Assembly (NCBI GenBank): GCA_029983685.1
Contig: JASBZA010000005.1
Coordinates: 42,154-106,153 of the forward strand
Length of the DNA stretch: 64,000 bases
Source: Oscillospiraceae bacterium
Lineage (GTDB): Bacteria > Bacillota > Clostridia > Saccharofermentanales > Fastidiosipilaceae
Direction: 5' to 3'
In this document: one piece after another, positions 53,004 to 61,614 of the stretch
Layout of the letters: every line of letters starts with the position of its first letter
Position numbering within the stretch: position 1 is the stretch's first letter
Notes under the pieces: generated by a model
Databases searched by the model: none
Told to the model about the DNA's origin: nothing
What the model saw: the letters and a program-made list of their open reading frames with translations, nothing else
Program-made: the position numbers and the translations under genes

Positions 53004-54125
53004 TTACCATAAATCGAGCTCTTCTCCACTGTGTTTCATCAACGCTTCCACAAAGAAGTAATCTCCATAAATTATGGTACCTTCTCTGTTCTCCTCACTA
53101 TGATAAGCTTCCGTGCACTTCTCTAAGAGATTATCAATCTCATGCGAAAATTCACAACGATTTTCAATTAAAGCGTCCAGTAAGCGTTCGGCATGGTGCG
53201 TGTAAATATCCTTATCACGACCCTCAGAGAATTTAGCAATTTCCAATAAACCGGATGCCGCAATAGCAGCAGCCGTGCTGTCTTCGTAGTTAGGTTCATA
53301 AGGTTGACGAAAATCTACAGGAATCAGGCCGTTATCCGGAATGTTGGCAATAAAATAGTTCGCAACTCGCTTAGCACACTCCAGATACCGTTCTTCTTTT
53401 GTGTGCTTGAAGCTTAAAGCCATTCCATATAGTGCCCAAGCCTGCCCGCGTGTCCAAGACGAGCCCACATCGTATCCTTGTCCACCGTAGGACCTTATTC
53501 TCTCTCCTGTTTCTAAGTCGAACTCTACAATATGAGCCGAAGAGCCGTCACCTCTAATAAAATTAGCGATTGTGGTATCAGCATGAGCTTTAGCAATCTG
53601 TGCATACCTTGGATCAGTAGTTTCCTCCGTGGCCCAATACAGAAGCGGCAAATTCATCATACAGTCAATAATGGCCCAGCCTCTATGGTCAGCATTCTCG
53701 TCCCAGTCATTCCAAGCTCTGATAAATCTGCCTAAGGTATTGAAACGTCCGGCCATATCTCCTGCCGCTAAAATAGCTCTGTTCTTGGATTTCTCATTTT
53801 TAAATTGACGGTAATTAGCTACTGAGGTTTGTAGCCATTTGAAACCATTGTCATGATCCAAAGCATGATAGTCCATGAGAGTCTGGTCCAACTGCTCTTC
53901 GACAAACTCTGCATTTTCACGAAAAATCTCGGACTTATCCAAAGTGTAAAGTTGCCACATAAAACCGCCCCAAAAACCGTTAGTCCACCAGGACACATTA
54001 GTTTCGAGCTTGTCATCGAAACGACCATTCCGGGTCGTATAAGGAATCCTGCCCTTATTCCGCTCAGCCACGATGCGTTCTTTCTCTGCAATTTTTTGCA
54101 AAACTTCCCTGTAATTATGCTTCAT
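53004..54125 (-). CDS. Unsaturated glucuronyl hydrolase, GH88
   Basis: A 373-aa cytosolic (alpha/alpha)6-barrel enzyme that hydrates the 4,5-unsaturated uronate left at the non-reducing end by polysaccharide lyases, releasing it from the next sugar. Catalytic aspartates are visible in the ALDHDNGF motif (residues 90-92) and in WAIIDCMMN (D154), matching the two Asp of Bacillus UGL. It also has the family's GQGYDVGSSWTRGQAWALYG. The start at 54125 has AAGGAG 7 nt upstream. The function requires a partner lyase; two lie nearby. Confidence 0.92.
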   Translation of the reverse strand: MKHNYREVLQKIAEKERIVAERNKGRIPYTTRNGRFDDKLETNVSWWTNGFWGGFMWQLYTLDKSEIFRENAEFVEEQLDQTLMDYHALDHDNGFKWLQTSVANYRQFKNEKSKNRAILAAGDMAGRFNTLGRFIRAWNDWDENADHRGWAIIDCMMNLPLLYWATEETTDPRYAQIAKAHADTTIANFIRGDGSSAHIVEFDLETGERIRSYGGQGYDVGSSWTRGQAWALYGMALSFKHTKEERYLECAKRVANYFIANIPDNGLIPVDFRQPYEPNYEDSTAAAIAASGLLEIAKFSEGRDKDIYTHHAERLLDALIENRCEFSHEIDNLLEKCTEAYHSEENREGTIIYGDYFFVEALMKHSGEELDLW

Positions 54126-54176
54126 TAATCTACTCCTTCTATTTGCTCCCTGAAACAAGGAATTGCTAGCCCAATA

Positions 54177-55313
54177 TTATATTGCATGATCTATAATAGA
54201 GTGCTCACCTAACCATATCTTCTTTGCAGTCCAAGCATCATCTCCATTTGCCCAAAAATCATCTTCCGGATTCAAGCCTAATGGTAGAAAAATTGCTGAA
54301 CACAAATATAAACTTCCTATATTAATGTATTCCTCCGCCAATTCCGCTTGCTCTCCTATGATTCCCGGCAGAAGCCATCCTTCTTCGTCAAAAATAGATA
54401 TATCATCCATTGTGCGTCTTAAAACCGCGGTTAATGCCGTTCGAACGCCTGCAGGTGATAAATGCTCTTCAAGTCTATGCTGCAAGGCACATTGAGATAA
54501 CAACTGAAAAGCACCAAAACGATAACAAATAGACCGACCTATAATAGGATAAGATCCTTCTGGAGAAATCATCCGTTCTAATACAGAAGCATGCCTTGCT
54601 GCACGCTCAAGTACCTTAGGCCTTACGGCAGCAATTTCAGGATGCTTATCCTCAAACATATTTACCAAGTCAACATACATGGGCTGAATAACAAAGCTGT
54701 TGTAATAATCCCAGTGAAAATCAGGGCCGTCACCGTATACACCATCACCCAGATACCAGTCTTGAAATTGTCTGATTGGATAAAGAATTCTCATAAGATC
54801 ATAGTCTTGACCTAAAACATATAAACCAGCCTCTACCATTGCGCTAAAGAATATCCAATTACAATTGTGCGCTGTAATGGTCCTAGAACTTCTCAGAGCA
54901 TCCGCTAAATTATTTTTCGTCTTTTCAGGTAAGAGTTCGCCTAGTTGTTTAGGTGCTCTAACTAAAGCATGCGCTAAAAAGGCAGCATCCACCAGAGGCT
55001 GGTCTCCCTCGTTAAACTGCATGAAATCCTTAGAGTCAGGATTAGAACATTGATCTAAACAAACCCGAACCTTTTCTCGGTAAATTTTTTGAAGAGCGCG
55101 TTCTTCATCATCCAATTCAGAACTATCCAGTTCCAGCCATGGAGCAATGCCAAGAATACTCCGGCCAAAAGCTTCTAATGGAGCAAATTTAGAACGCTCA
55201 TGATGGAAATCTAAAGGAAGGCATTCGTGTAAAGTTCCAGTCTCTAAAGCATCTAAAACCGGGCTTACAATTTGCAGCATTTTTTCTAACCATTCTTTTC
55301 TAATTGCTATCAT
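54177..55313 (-). CDS. DUF2264-family protein, probable glycan-active
   Basis: A 378-aa protein of the DUF2264 type: PLEAFGRSILGIAPWLE near the N-terminus, GDQPLVDAAFLAHALVRAP, NWIFFSAMVEAGLY, DGVYGDGPDFHWDYYNSFVI and SPEGSYPIIGRSICYRFGAF. The fold resembles alpha-toroid glycosidases and lyases, and such genes usually lie in polysaccharide-degradation clusters, but no activity is assigned. I start it at the ATG at 55313 with GAGG upstream. First gene of the operon with GH88 and GH2. Confidence 0.78.
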   Translation of the reverse strand: MIAIRKEWLEKMLQIVSPVLDALETGTLHECLPLDFHHERSKFAPLEAFGRSILGIAPWLELDSSELDDEERALQKIYREKVRVCLDQCSNPDSKDFMQFNEGDQPLVDAAFLAHALVRAPKQLGELLPEKTKNNLADALRSSRTITAHNCNWIFFSAMVEAGLYVLGQDYDLMRILYPIRQFQDWYLGDGVYGDGPDFHWDYYNSFVIQPMYVDLVNMFEDKHPEIAAVRPKVLERAARHASVLERMISPEGSYPIIGRSICYRFGAFQLLSQCALQHRLEEHLSPAGVRTALTAVLRRTMDDISIFDEEGWLLPGIIGEQAELAEEYINIGSLYLCSAIFLPLGLNPEDDFWANGDDAWTAKKIWLGEHSIIDHAI

Positions 55314-55355
55314 GAACTTCAACCTCGGATCGTTATCTTATTTTATACTTAATCC

Positions 55356-55384
55356 ATTATAAGAAATAACATTGTTTATACCAA
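55356..55384 (-). promoter_or_regulatory. Promoter of the DUF2264-GH88-GH2 operon
   Basis: TTGGTA (55379-55384), a 17-bp spacer and a consensus TATAAT (55356-55361) on the minus strand, about 45 bp before the DUF2264 ATG. Confidence 0.65.
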
Positions 55385-55385
55385 G

Positions 55386-55396
55386 GCATGATATGC
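55386..55396. promoter_or_regulatory. Small palindrome between divergent lyase-cluster promoters
   Basis: GCAT-GAT-ATGC lies beside the -35 box of the minus-strand operon. A related TATCATTATCATGC lies next to the plus-strand lyase gene (55435-55448). Possibly a shared operator; no regulator gene is in view. Confidence 0.3.
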
Positions 55397-55417
55397 TGTT
55401 TTACTGCAAAACGCCAT

Positions 55418-55446
55418 TTGTCAATGAAATAGAGTATCATTATCAT
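55418..55446 (+). promoter_or_regulatory. Candidate promoter of the plus-strand heparinase II/III gene
   Basis: TTGTCA (55418-55423), a 17-bp spacer and TATCAT (55441-55446). The predicted start would fall at the ribosome site (TGGAGG, about 55451), leaving a leader of about 11 nt, so either the leader is very short or another promoter is used. Confidence 0.4.
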
Positions 55447-55463
55447 GCTTTGGAGGATAAATC

Positions 55464-57251
55464 ATGTTAAGAAATATACTAAGTCAACACGCTATGGACT
55501 TGAAACGTCCGGAGCAAGATTATCGTATCGAAAACAGAGATTTTTGGGACAATCACGGCCCCGAAAGGCGAGATGTTTTTATAAAAGAAGCCACACAGAC
55601 AATTGATAAGACTCCTGTCCCCTTCTCTTGGGACAAATACAATCTCTACTTTGAAAACGGCAACCGCATAGTATTCGAAAATGATTATTTCGATCGCAGA
55701 CGTCTGCTAAACCTCCGAATCCTGGCAGAATGTTTTGAAAATCAGGGACGTTTTCTGCCGGCCATCATAGAAAGCCTACGAAGCATCCTTGACGAGCCTA
55801 TATGGACCCTTCCTGCCCATATACCGGCTGCTCCGCCGGAAGGTACGCCGCCCGCTGAATCCGGAGAGCAAACCGTCGCCCTCTTCTCTGCTGAGACTGC
55901 GGCACAGCTGTCTTTGGCCGCCTACATACTCCAATCCATTTTACCCTCTGAGCTTTATGAAGAAATTCAAACAGAGCTAAACAATCGTATTTTCCGCCCC
56001 TATGCAACACACTTCTACAAGTGGATGGGACAAGAAGGCGAAAAGCTCATGAATTGGACGACATGGATAAGCCAGAATATGCTGATTGCCATCGCCTATG
56101 CAGACCCCAAAATTCCCGCTGAAGCGATTATAGAAAAGGCTGTCCGTAGTCTGGATATCTACTACACCTACTACGGTGATGATGGTTGTTGTGATGAGGG
56201 ACCCCAATATTATCGCCATGCCGGACTTTCACTTTCGACAGCTATGTACCTACTAAGTAAGTTGAACCCTGCCTTTGCGGCAACTTATAAAGAAAACAAA
56301 TACCGCAATATCGCCTTGTTTATTTTAAATATGCACATCGACAGTGAATATTATTTCAACTTTGCAGATGCCTCGACCAAAGCCGGTCACTGCAGTGCAC
56401 GGGAATTTCTGTTCGGTAAACAGATAGACTCACTTCCCTTAATGAATTTCGCGGCAGAAGATGTCCGAAAAAATCCTCTGGCTTTCAGTAATATTGATGA
56501 TGTCATCGGCATCAATCTTTTCTACTGCCTAATCGAGATTGAGCTGGAAGAAGAAATACTTAACTTTAGATGTTCAGCTGAAGATGCAGCCAAAGCCCGA
56601 GATGTGGATTATCCTTCGTGCGGTGTCTTCATTCGTCGCAGAGGACCTTATCAGTTTGCGGCCAAAGCCGGTCACAACAATGACGCCCATAATCACAACG
56701 ATGTAGGTTCTTTCACACTTTATAAAAACGGTCTCCCCTTCCTTATTGACGTAGGCGTAGAAACCTATCAACGGAAGACTTTCTCGGATCAGCGTTATAC
56801 CATATGGACTATGCAGTCGGCTTACCATAATCTCCCGACTTTCGGCCAAGTCATGGAAGCCCCCGGCGCCGAATTCAAAGCAACCGACCTTGACGTTCGG
56901 ACCGACTCCATTGGTATGAATATAGCCACGGCTTATCCTCCTATAGAAGGCTTAAGCCATTACACTAGAGTGTTCACAGTATCAGATGACAAGATCGTAA
57001 TTGAAGATAGTAGCGACTATCCTCAAGAAATTATGCTGAGCTTGATGAGTCAAGAAAAACCTTTGGTCAAATATTCAGACAGAACGTTTAACATCCGCTA
57101 TGGAAATCTGGGAAACATAAAGCTTGAAGCTGATAGATTTGAAGTCGACACCATCCCGATTGAAGATCCTCGCTTACGAAAAGCCTGGCCGGACACTTTA
57201 TATAGAACACGGGTCTACTTTAAATCTTCTATAAAGTTGGAGATTCAATAA
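55464..57251 (+). CDS. Heparinase II/III-family polysaccharide lyase (lyase A)
   Basis: A 595-aa enzyme with an alpha-helical toroid (about 60-340) followed by a beta-sandwich. NWTTWISQN and DDGCCDEGPQYYRHAG lie in the toroid. The beta-sandwich start AGHNNDAHNHNDVGSF has histidines 404, 409 and 411 in the region that supplies catalytic and zinc-binding residues in heparinase II. There is no signal peptide, so it should act on imported oligosaccharides. The family covers heparin, chondroitin, alginate and other uronate lyases; substrate is not certain. GGAGG precedes the ATG. Confidence 0.85.
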   Translation: MLRNILSQHAMDLKRPEQDYRIENRDFWDNHGPERRDVFIKEATQTIDKTPVPFSWDKYNLYFENGNRIVFENDYFDRRRLLNLRILAECFENQGRFLPAIIESLRSILDEPIWTLPAHIPAAPPEGTPPAESGEQTVALFSAETAAQLSLAAYILQSILPSELYEEIQTELNNRIFRPYATHFYKWMGQEGEKLMNWTTWISQNMLIAIAYADPKIPAEAIIEKAVRSLDIYYTYYGDDGCCDEGPQYYRHAGLSLSTAMYLLSKLNPAFAATYKENKYRNIALFILNMHIDSEYYFNFADASTKAGHCSAREFLFGKQIDSLPLMNFAAEDVRKNPLAFSNIDDVIGINLFYCLIEIELEEEILNFRCSAEDAAKARDVDYPSCGVFIRRRGPYQFAAKAGHNNDAHNHNDVGSFTLYKNGLPFLIDVGVETYQRKTFSDQRYTIWTMQSAYHNLPTFGQVMEAPGAEFKATDLDVRTDSIGMNIATAYPPIEGLSHYTRVFTVSDDKIVIEDSSDYPQEIMLSLMSQEKPLVKYSDRTFNIRYGNLGNIKLEADRFEVDTIPIEDPRLRKAWPDTLYRTRVYFKSSIKLEIQ

Positions 57252-57293
57252 GTTAAAGCATCCAAGATCTTGTAGCAGAATACAAACTAAGCC

Positions 57294-57331
57294 CCCCGAT
57301 TTCCATAAGGAAATTCGGGGATTTCTTATTT
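57294..57331. terminator. Terminator between the two lyase genes
   Basis: Stem CCCCGA-TTTCC (57294-57304) with GGAAA-T-TCGGGG (57309-57320), one bulged T, loop of 4. A T-rich run follows on the plus strand. It serves lyase A and perhaps the convergent lyase B. Confidence 0.75.
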
Positions 57332-57344
57332 CTAAAAATTTCTA

Positions 57345-59276
57345 TTATTTTTCCATAGTGAGGGTCTCTCCGTCTTCAAAGCATATTGTTAGAACAGACT
57401 TGGCATAATCCATCTTAGCAATCCTTTTATCCAGCGAAAACACACTGATAAAACTTTGCTTCTCCCCTCGAGCTCGTATCTCCAGACAAGGAATGGGACG
57501 TTCGTCGCCTTGTTTTTCACAACTGGCAAAAAAGCCTTGTACATAAGGCTCAGTCTGTCCTTCGATAATATTGACCGTGTAATCATCAGCCAGAATACCT
57601 ATAGAGACGTCCTCAAAATCCCATACGCCGAAAGGTTCTTTTGCCTCTTCAAAAAGGGAATCCACATGCCAAAGCAAGGTATAGCCGTGCTCTTCCGGCG
57701 CCTTTATCTTATCGAAACAAACGATAACAGGGCAAGAAGAGGTCTCCGGCTTTACAATTCTTACCTCTCTTCTATGGCACACGCCCTCAATATCTTCTCC
57801 ATAGAGTTCATCATAATGCGAAATCATACGTATATGATTTTTGTCGGACAATTCACACTTCAGATCCGACATGAGTTCTATTTCAGAATCTTCCCATTTA
57901 CAGTCTTTACGACGATTCTGTCCTTCTTCATCGACCAGAATGGTATTATGGGCCGCAGACGTTAGCACATGTTCACGGATTGCCGACTCGTCATACGCAT
58001 AGTCACCGGCTTCGGTAATAATGAGTTTTTCTTTGGCATATATAAGAAGATTCAATTTATCCTCATGCTGGTGGGCACGGCCTACCGGTCCACCGTCAAA
58101 AAGGACATAGGTCGCATCCTTTTCCCAGGAGTCCCGATAAATCCCGATGCCTGCATAAGGAAATGCATAGGAAAGATTTTCCGGCTTCTCTCCATCTTTT
58201 CCATCACTTAATAGCCAATGTATCATCTGATTTTTCGGGAAAATATAGGTCTTAGGCTCGAGTATTTCATGCACGGAAATCATCCGACCGTCGTTGATAT
58301 CCGGTAGTCTTCGATTGGGCATCATAAGCTTGATATTAACTTCCGTAGCTTTTTCCAGAATTTCATAAAAACTTGCTGGTATCTCTACATCATAGGCCAT
58401 GGCCAAATTCATAAAACGCTGATAATTCCGGACTGACACATCATGATAGACCGTAGTCAGTTCGAACTGAAAGCCGTCCGGGTAAAATTGTTTCTTTAGT
58501 TCTGCTTGAAGCTTATGAACGGCAAAATCCAACCACTCTTCTGAAACATTAAACTCGGGGAATAAGACTCCAATATGGGCTAGGCCATTCATCTCCATAA
58601 GGAGCCAATTGGCCTTAGTAAAACAGGTGCGTAGCCTGAATCCTTGCTCATATACCGACTTATACCAGGCCAGGATATGGTCATCGGTGAAATGAGGCGA
58701 ATGCATAAATGCGTGCAAGGCATAGGGCCAATTACTTCCCATACGGATACCGCATTCAATGGTACGAAAAGCATTTGTCAAATAACCGCTGATATTTAGC
58801 GGACACTTCACCTGACGCACCCAGGAATAGAACAGGTCGGCAAAACACTCGGCGTACTTCTCATCGCCGGTTTGCAAGTATTCATGTGCCAAAATTTTCC
58901 ATTCATTATGACGATTAAGTTGCCAGGTCCACTCTTTGTAACCGTTGTAAGTAGGGTTGGATTCCCAGTCTACTACTTGTGTCTCTGAGAAATCGGCCAT
59001 GACCCCTACAGACATCAGTTGATAACGACAGATACGGTCAGCCGCCTCTCGCATAGTTTCTCCATCCAACATAAAAACATTTTCCGGAAATTCAAAAGGA
59101 ATCGTTAGGAAAAGCTCAGCGTTAAGACTTTGCCGTACGTGTTTGGCGAATGCTTCTTTGGCCGTCTGAAAATCTCCTAGATTAGCCGCTTCAATCACGG
59201 CTTCTAAGCCCTTAAAGTCGGGGTTTAGTACGTCTAGAAAAAACGCTTGATCGGAAATCAGTTGATCTGCCCACAT
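57345..59276 (-). CDS. Heparinase II/III-family polysaccharide lyase (lyase B)
   Basis: A 643-aa enzyme of different subgroup from lyase A. The N-terminal helical domain (Hepar_II_III_N-like, about 60-330) has NPTYNGYKEWTWQLNRHNEW and FTKANWLLMEMNGLAHIGVLFPEF. The C-terminal sandwich starts at FDGGPVGRAHQHEDKLNLLIYA, whose AHQHEDKL is the family's catalytic/metal histidine motif, then SAAHNTILVD. Layout fits heparan-sulfate lyase (PL12-like). No signal peptide after I set the start at 59276, with GGGAGG upstream. It has its own strong promoter. Confidence 0.87.
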   Translation of the reverse strand: MWADQLISDQAFFLDVLNPDFKGLEAVIEAANLGDFQTAKEAFAKHVRQSLNAELFLTIPFEFPENVFMLDGETMREAADRICRYQLMSVGVMADFSETQVVDWESNPTYNGYKEWTWQLNRHNEWKILAHEYLQTGDEKYAECFADLFYSWVRQVKCPLNISGYLTNAFRTIECGIRMGSNWPYALHAFMHSPHFTDDHILAWYKSVYEQGFRLRTCFTKANWLLMEMNGLAHIGVLFPEFNVSEEWLDFAVHKLQAELKKQFYPDGFQFELTTVYHDVSVRNYQRFMNLAMAYDVEIPASFYEILEKATEVNIKLMMPNRRLPDINDGRMISVHEILEPKTYIFPKNQMIHWLLSDGKDGEKPENLSYAFPYAGIGIYRDSWEKDATYVLFDGGPVGRAHQHEDKLNLLIYAKEKLIITEAGDYAYDESAIREHVLTSAAHNTILVDEEGQNRRKDCKWEDSEIELMSDLKCELSDKNHIRMISHYDELYGEDIEGVCHRREVRIVKPETSSCPVIVCFDKIKAPEEHGYTLLWHVDSLFEEAKEPFGVWDFEDVSIGILADDYTVNIIEGQTEPYVQGFFASCEKQGDERPIPCLEIRARGEKQSFISVFSLDKRIAKMDYAKSVLTICFEDGETLTMEK

Positions 59277-59301
59277 AATAGATACCTCCCGGGTAGGTTT
59301 A

Positions 59302-59330
59302 TTTATAAGATGACCGGCAAGACTTGTCAA
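59302..59330 (-). promoter_or_regulatory. Strong promoter of lyase B
   Basis: Consensus TTGACA (59325-59330), a 17-bp spacer and TATAAA (59302-59307) on the minus strand, about 25 bp before the ATG. One of the best promoters in the window. The MFS gene upstream therefore need not be cotranscribed with lyase B. Confidence 0.8.
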
Positions 59331-59341
59331 TCATGGACAAG
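59323..59341. promoter_or_regulatory. Palindrome over the lyase B -35 box
   Basis: CTTGTC (59323-59328) and GACAAG (59336-59341), perfect arms with a 7-bp spacer, overlapping the -35 box. A repressor bound here would block the promoter. Candidate operator only. Confidence 0.4.
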
Positions 59342-59379
59342 GGAACATATTCTACCTTACGTGAACAAAGTCTCTCTAC

Positions 59380-60588
59380 TTATGTAATCCGGCTTTTTTT
59401 TAAAGTTAGCTCATAAGAAAGGACAAAGAGGCTTACAGAAAGCAAAAGATAATAAGGTAATAAATCGGTATGGAAACTGCGAGCCAAGATACCGAATAAG
59501 GCTGGCATGATTAAAGTGCCCGTATAGGCTGCCGCCATTTGGAGCCCTACCATAATAAAGACCCTATCTTCACCAAATATATCAGGTGTTTGATGAATAA
59601 TAGAAGGATAAACCGGCGCACAGCCCAGACCCAGCAGCAAAATACCGGCCAACATAACATAAGGATGAGCTGCCAGCATTAACAGGACCGTTCCTAAGAT
59701 AATCAGAAAGGCACCTCCGCGAATTAGGTGTTTGTCTCGAAAGATAAAGGTTAGGAAACCATTGATGGCTCTGCCTACCGTAATCCCGATATAAAACAAT
59801 GATGCCCATTTGGCCGCGTCAATCGCACTGAAATTGCGCGAAAGATTTAAATACGAAGCAATCCATAAACCGGTAGTAGTCTCCACAGCTATATAGGCGA
59901 AGAAAGCCAATAAGATTTGTTTAGCTCCCGGAATCTTTAAGACGTCGGTAAAGCTCAAGTCGTCACCGCCTTCACTAAACTCAGATGTCTCCGAATCAAT
60001 CTTTAGGTTTTCTTCAGCTTTCTTACGTATATTAGTTTCTCTTACCATGCGCCATGCCGGCAAGGAAAGGAATAATATTAGACTGAGACCGACTTGGATT
60101 AGACCCATGACTCTATAGCCCGTGTCCCACGGATAACCTAAGGCTAAAATATTGCCGATTATATAAGGTCCGAAGCTTGCGCCAAGCCCCCACATGCAAT
60201 GAAGCCAGCTCATGTGGTGCGATCCGTAATTTACGGCAACATAGCCGTTCAATGCGGCATCTACCGATCCGGCACCTAAACCGTAGGGGATTGCCCAGAG
60301 TAAAAGCATCCAGTATTGATGGCTGTAAGAAAAGCCCAACAAGGCCACAGCGGTCATGAGGACACTGATAAAAGTAAGCTTGCCTGTTCCCAGCTTTCTC
60401 GTCAGACGATTACTAAAGAGGCTAGAAATAATGGTACCCAGGGCAATAATCATCTGAATGTAACCGGCATAGTCCACATGAACGCCGATATCTACATGCA
60501 TGGAAGGCCATGCTGAGCCTAAAATCCCATCGGGCAGCCCCAGTCCGATAAAGGCTAAGTATATTATGACAAGTATAAAATACACCAT
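59380..60588 (-). CDS. MFS transporter
   Basis: A 402-aa major facilitator with 12 predicted helices. After helix 1 comes GLGLPDGILGSAWPSM, and a cytosolic loop of about 40 charged residues (about 187-225) follows helix 6. The IGLGLPDG..G..WP start resembles FucP/YfkF-like sugar permeases. Its position between lyase B and the ABC importer suggests import or export of a sugar product. The ribosome site is weak (GGATAG). Confidence 0.82.
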   Translation of the reverse strand: MVYFILVIIYLAFIGLGLPDGILGSAWPSMHVDIGVHVDYAGYIQMIIALGTIISSLFSNRLTRKLGTGKLTFISVLMTAVALLGFSYSHQYWMLLLWAIPYGLGAGSVDAALNGYVAVNYGSHHMSWLHCMWGLGASFGPYIIGNILALGYPWDTGYRVMGLIQVGLSLILFLSLPAWRMVRETNIRKKAEENLKIDSETSEFSEGGDDLSFTDVLKIPGAKQILLAFFAYIAVETTTGLWIASYLNLSRNFSAIDAAKWASLFYIGITVGRAINGFLTFIFRDKHLIRGGAFLIILGTVLLMLAAHPYVMLAGILLLGLGCAPVYPSIIHQTPDIFGEDRVFIMVGLQMAAAYTGTLIMPALFGILARSFHTDLLPYYLLLSVSLFVLSYELTLKKSRIT

Positions 60589-60617
60589 CTATTCACTATC
60601 CAAAATATTTTTCATGT

Positions 60618-60626
60618 ATTCTAGCA
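60618..60626 (-). promoter_or_regulatory. Extended -10 element for the MFS gene
   Basis: TGCTAGAAT on the minus strand (60618-60626), about 30 bp before the MFS ATG, without a clear -35. Same TGC-extended form as at 4740 and 12014. Confidence 0.4.
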
Positions 60627-60694
60627 GATGTTCAGGAATTAAGCTTTGGATACAGGCTTTTATCAGACGAGTTGAAATTAAGTGTATCTACAGA

Positions 60695-60730
60695 ATAGAA
60701 AAACCCCGGCAAACAAGTCGTTTACCGGGG
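60695..60730 (-). terminator. Terminator of the ABC importer operon
   Basis: Stem CCCCGG-C-AAAC (60704-60714) with GTTT-A-CCGGGG (60720-60730), one C:A mismatch, loop of 5, then a T5 run on the minus strand. It closes the binding-protein and permease operon 37 bp after its last gene. Confidence 0.85.
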
Positions 60731-60766
60731 TATAATTGTTTTAGAGAAAAAAGATTGTCTTTAACT

Positions 60767-61603
60767 CTACCCTTTTACTGCTGAAGACATCATGCCTTGA
60801 ACAAAGTATTTCTGTAAGGACAAGAAGACAATCAACACAGGAATCAAGGTTGCTACCGACGCTGCCATAATCAGTGCATAGTCAGAAGTATACTGGGTTG
60901 AGAACATTCTTAAACCGATTTGAATGGTCTTAAGTCTGGTTTCAGTAAGATAAATCTGAGGTCCTAAGAAGTCATTCCATGTCGTCACAAAGGTAAAGAT
61001 AATGAGTGTCGTAATAGCAGGCATAGAATTAGGAACCATAATACGTAACCAAATACCGTATTCGGATAAGCCGTCAATTCTGGCCGCTTCACAAAGCTCA
61101 TCCGGAATTTTCATGTAGAATTGACGCATCATAAAAACACCGAAGGCAGAGAAAGCCTGAAGGCAAATAATTGCTAGATGTGTATTATTTAATCCCATAC
61201 TGCTCATCATGATAAATTGGGGCACCATATAGGCTTGCCAGGGTATAGCGATAGTAGCTATATAACACATGAATAGGATATTTTTCCCTTTGAAGTCCAG
61301 CTTGGCAAAGGCATAGGCCGCAAAACTGGAGGTCAAAACCTGAAGGAAGGTCACAATAACAGATAGTTTTACTGTGTTTTTCATGAAGATGCCTAAGGGA
61401 ATTTTTTGCCATATTTCTACATAGTTTTTCCATCTAGGTGTACCCGGAATCCATTCGATAGGAAAATTAAAGACATCCTTGTTTTCTTTTAGTGAAGATG
61501 AAATCATCCAGGCAAAAGGGTAAATTGTCATAAGCGTCACTAGAAGAAGTAGAAAATAGATGAGAACTTTATAACCTGTTTTCATTTTTTGATTAAGATT
61601 CAT
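60767..61603 (-). CDS. Carbohydrate ABC transporter permease, MalG/LplC type
   Basis: A 278-aa inner-membrane permease with six helices. The EAA loop near residues 180-200 (ELCEAARIDGLSEYGIWLRIMVPNSMPAI) contacts the ATPase. It begins 11 bp downstream of the other permease gene, with AGGAGAG before the ATG. Together with the binding protein it imports oligosaccharides; no ATPase gene follows, so a shared MsmX-type ATPase is expected. Confidence 0.93.
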   Translation of the reverse strand: MNLNQKMKTGYKVLIYFLLLLVTLMTIYPFAWMISSSLKENKDVFNFPIEWIPGTPRWKNYVEIWQKIPLGIFMKNTVKLSVIVTFLQVLTSSFAAYAFAKLDFKGKNILFMCYIATIAIPWQAYMVPQFIMMSSMGLNNTHLAIICLQAFSAFGVFMMRQFYMKIPDELCEAARIDGLSEYGIWLRIMVPNSMPAITTLIIFTFVTTWNDFLGPQIYLTETRLKTIQIGLRMFSTQYTSDYALIMAASVATLIPVLIVFLSLQKYFVQGMMSSAVKG

Positions 61604-61614
61604 AATTTTCTCTC

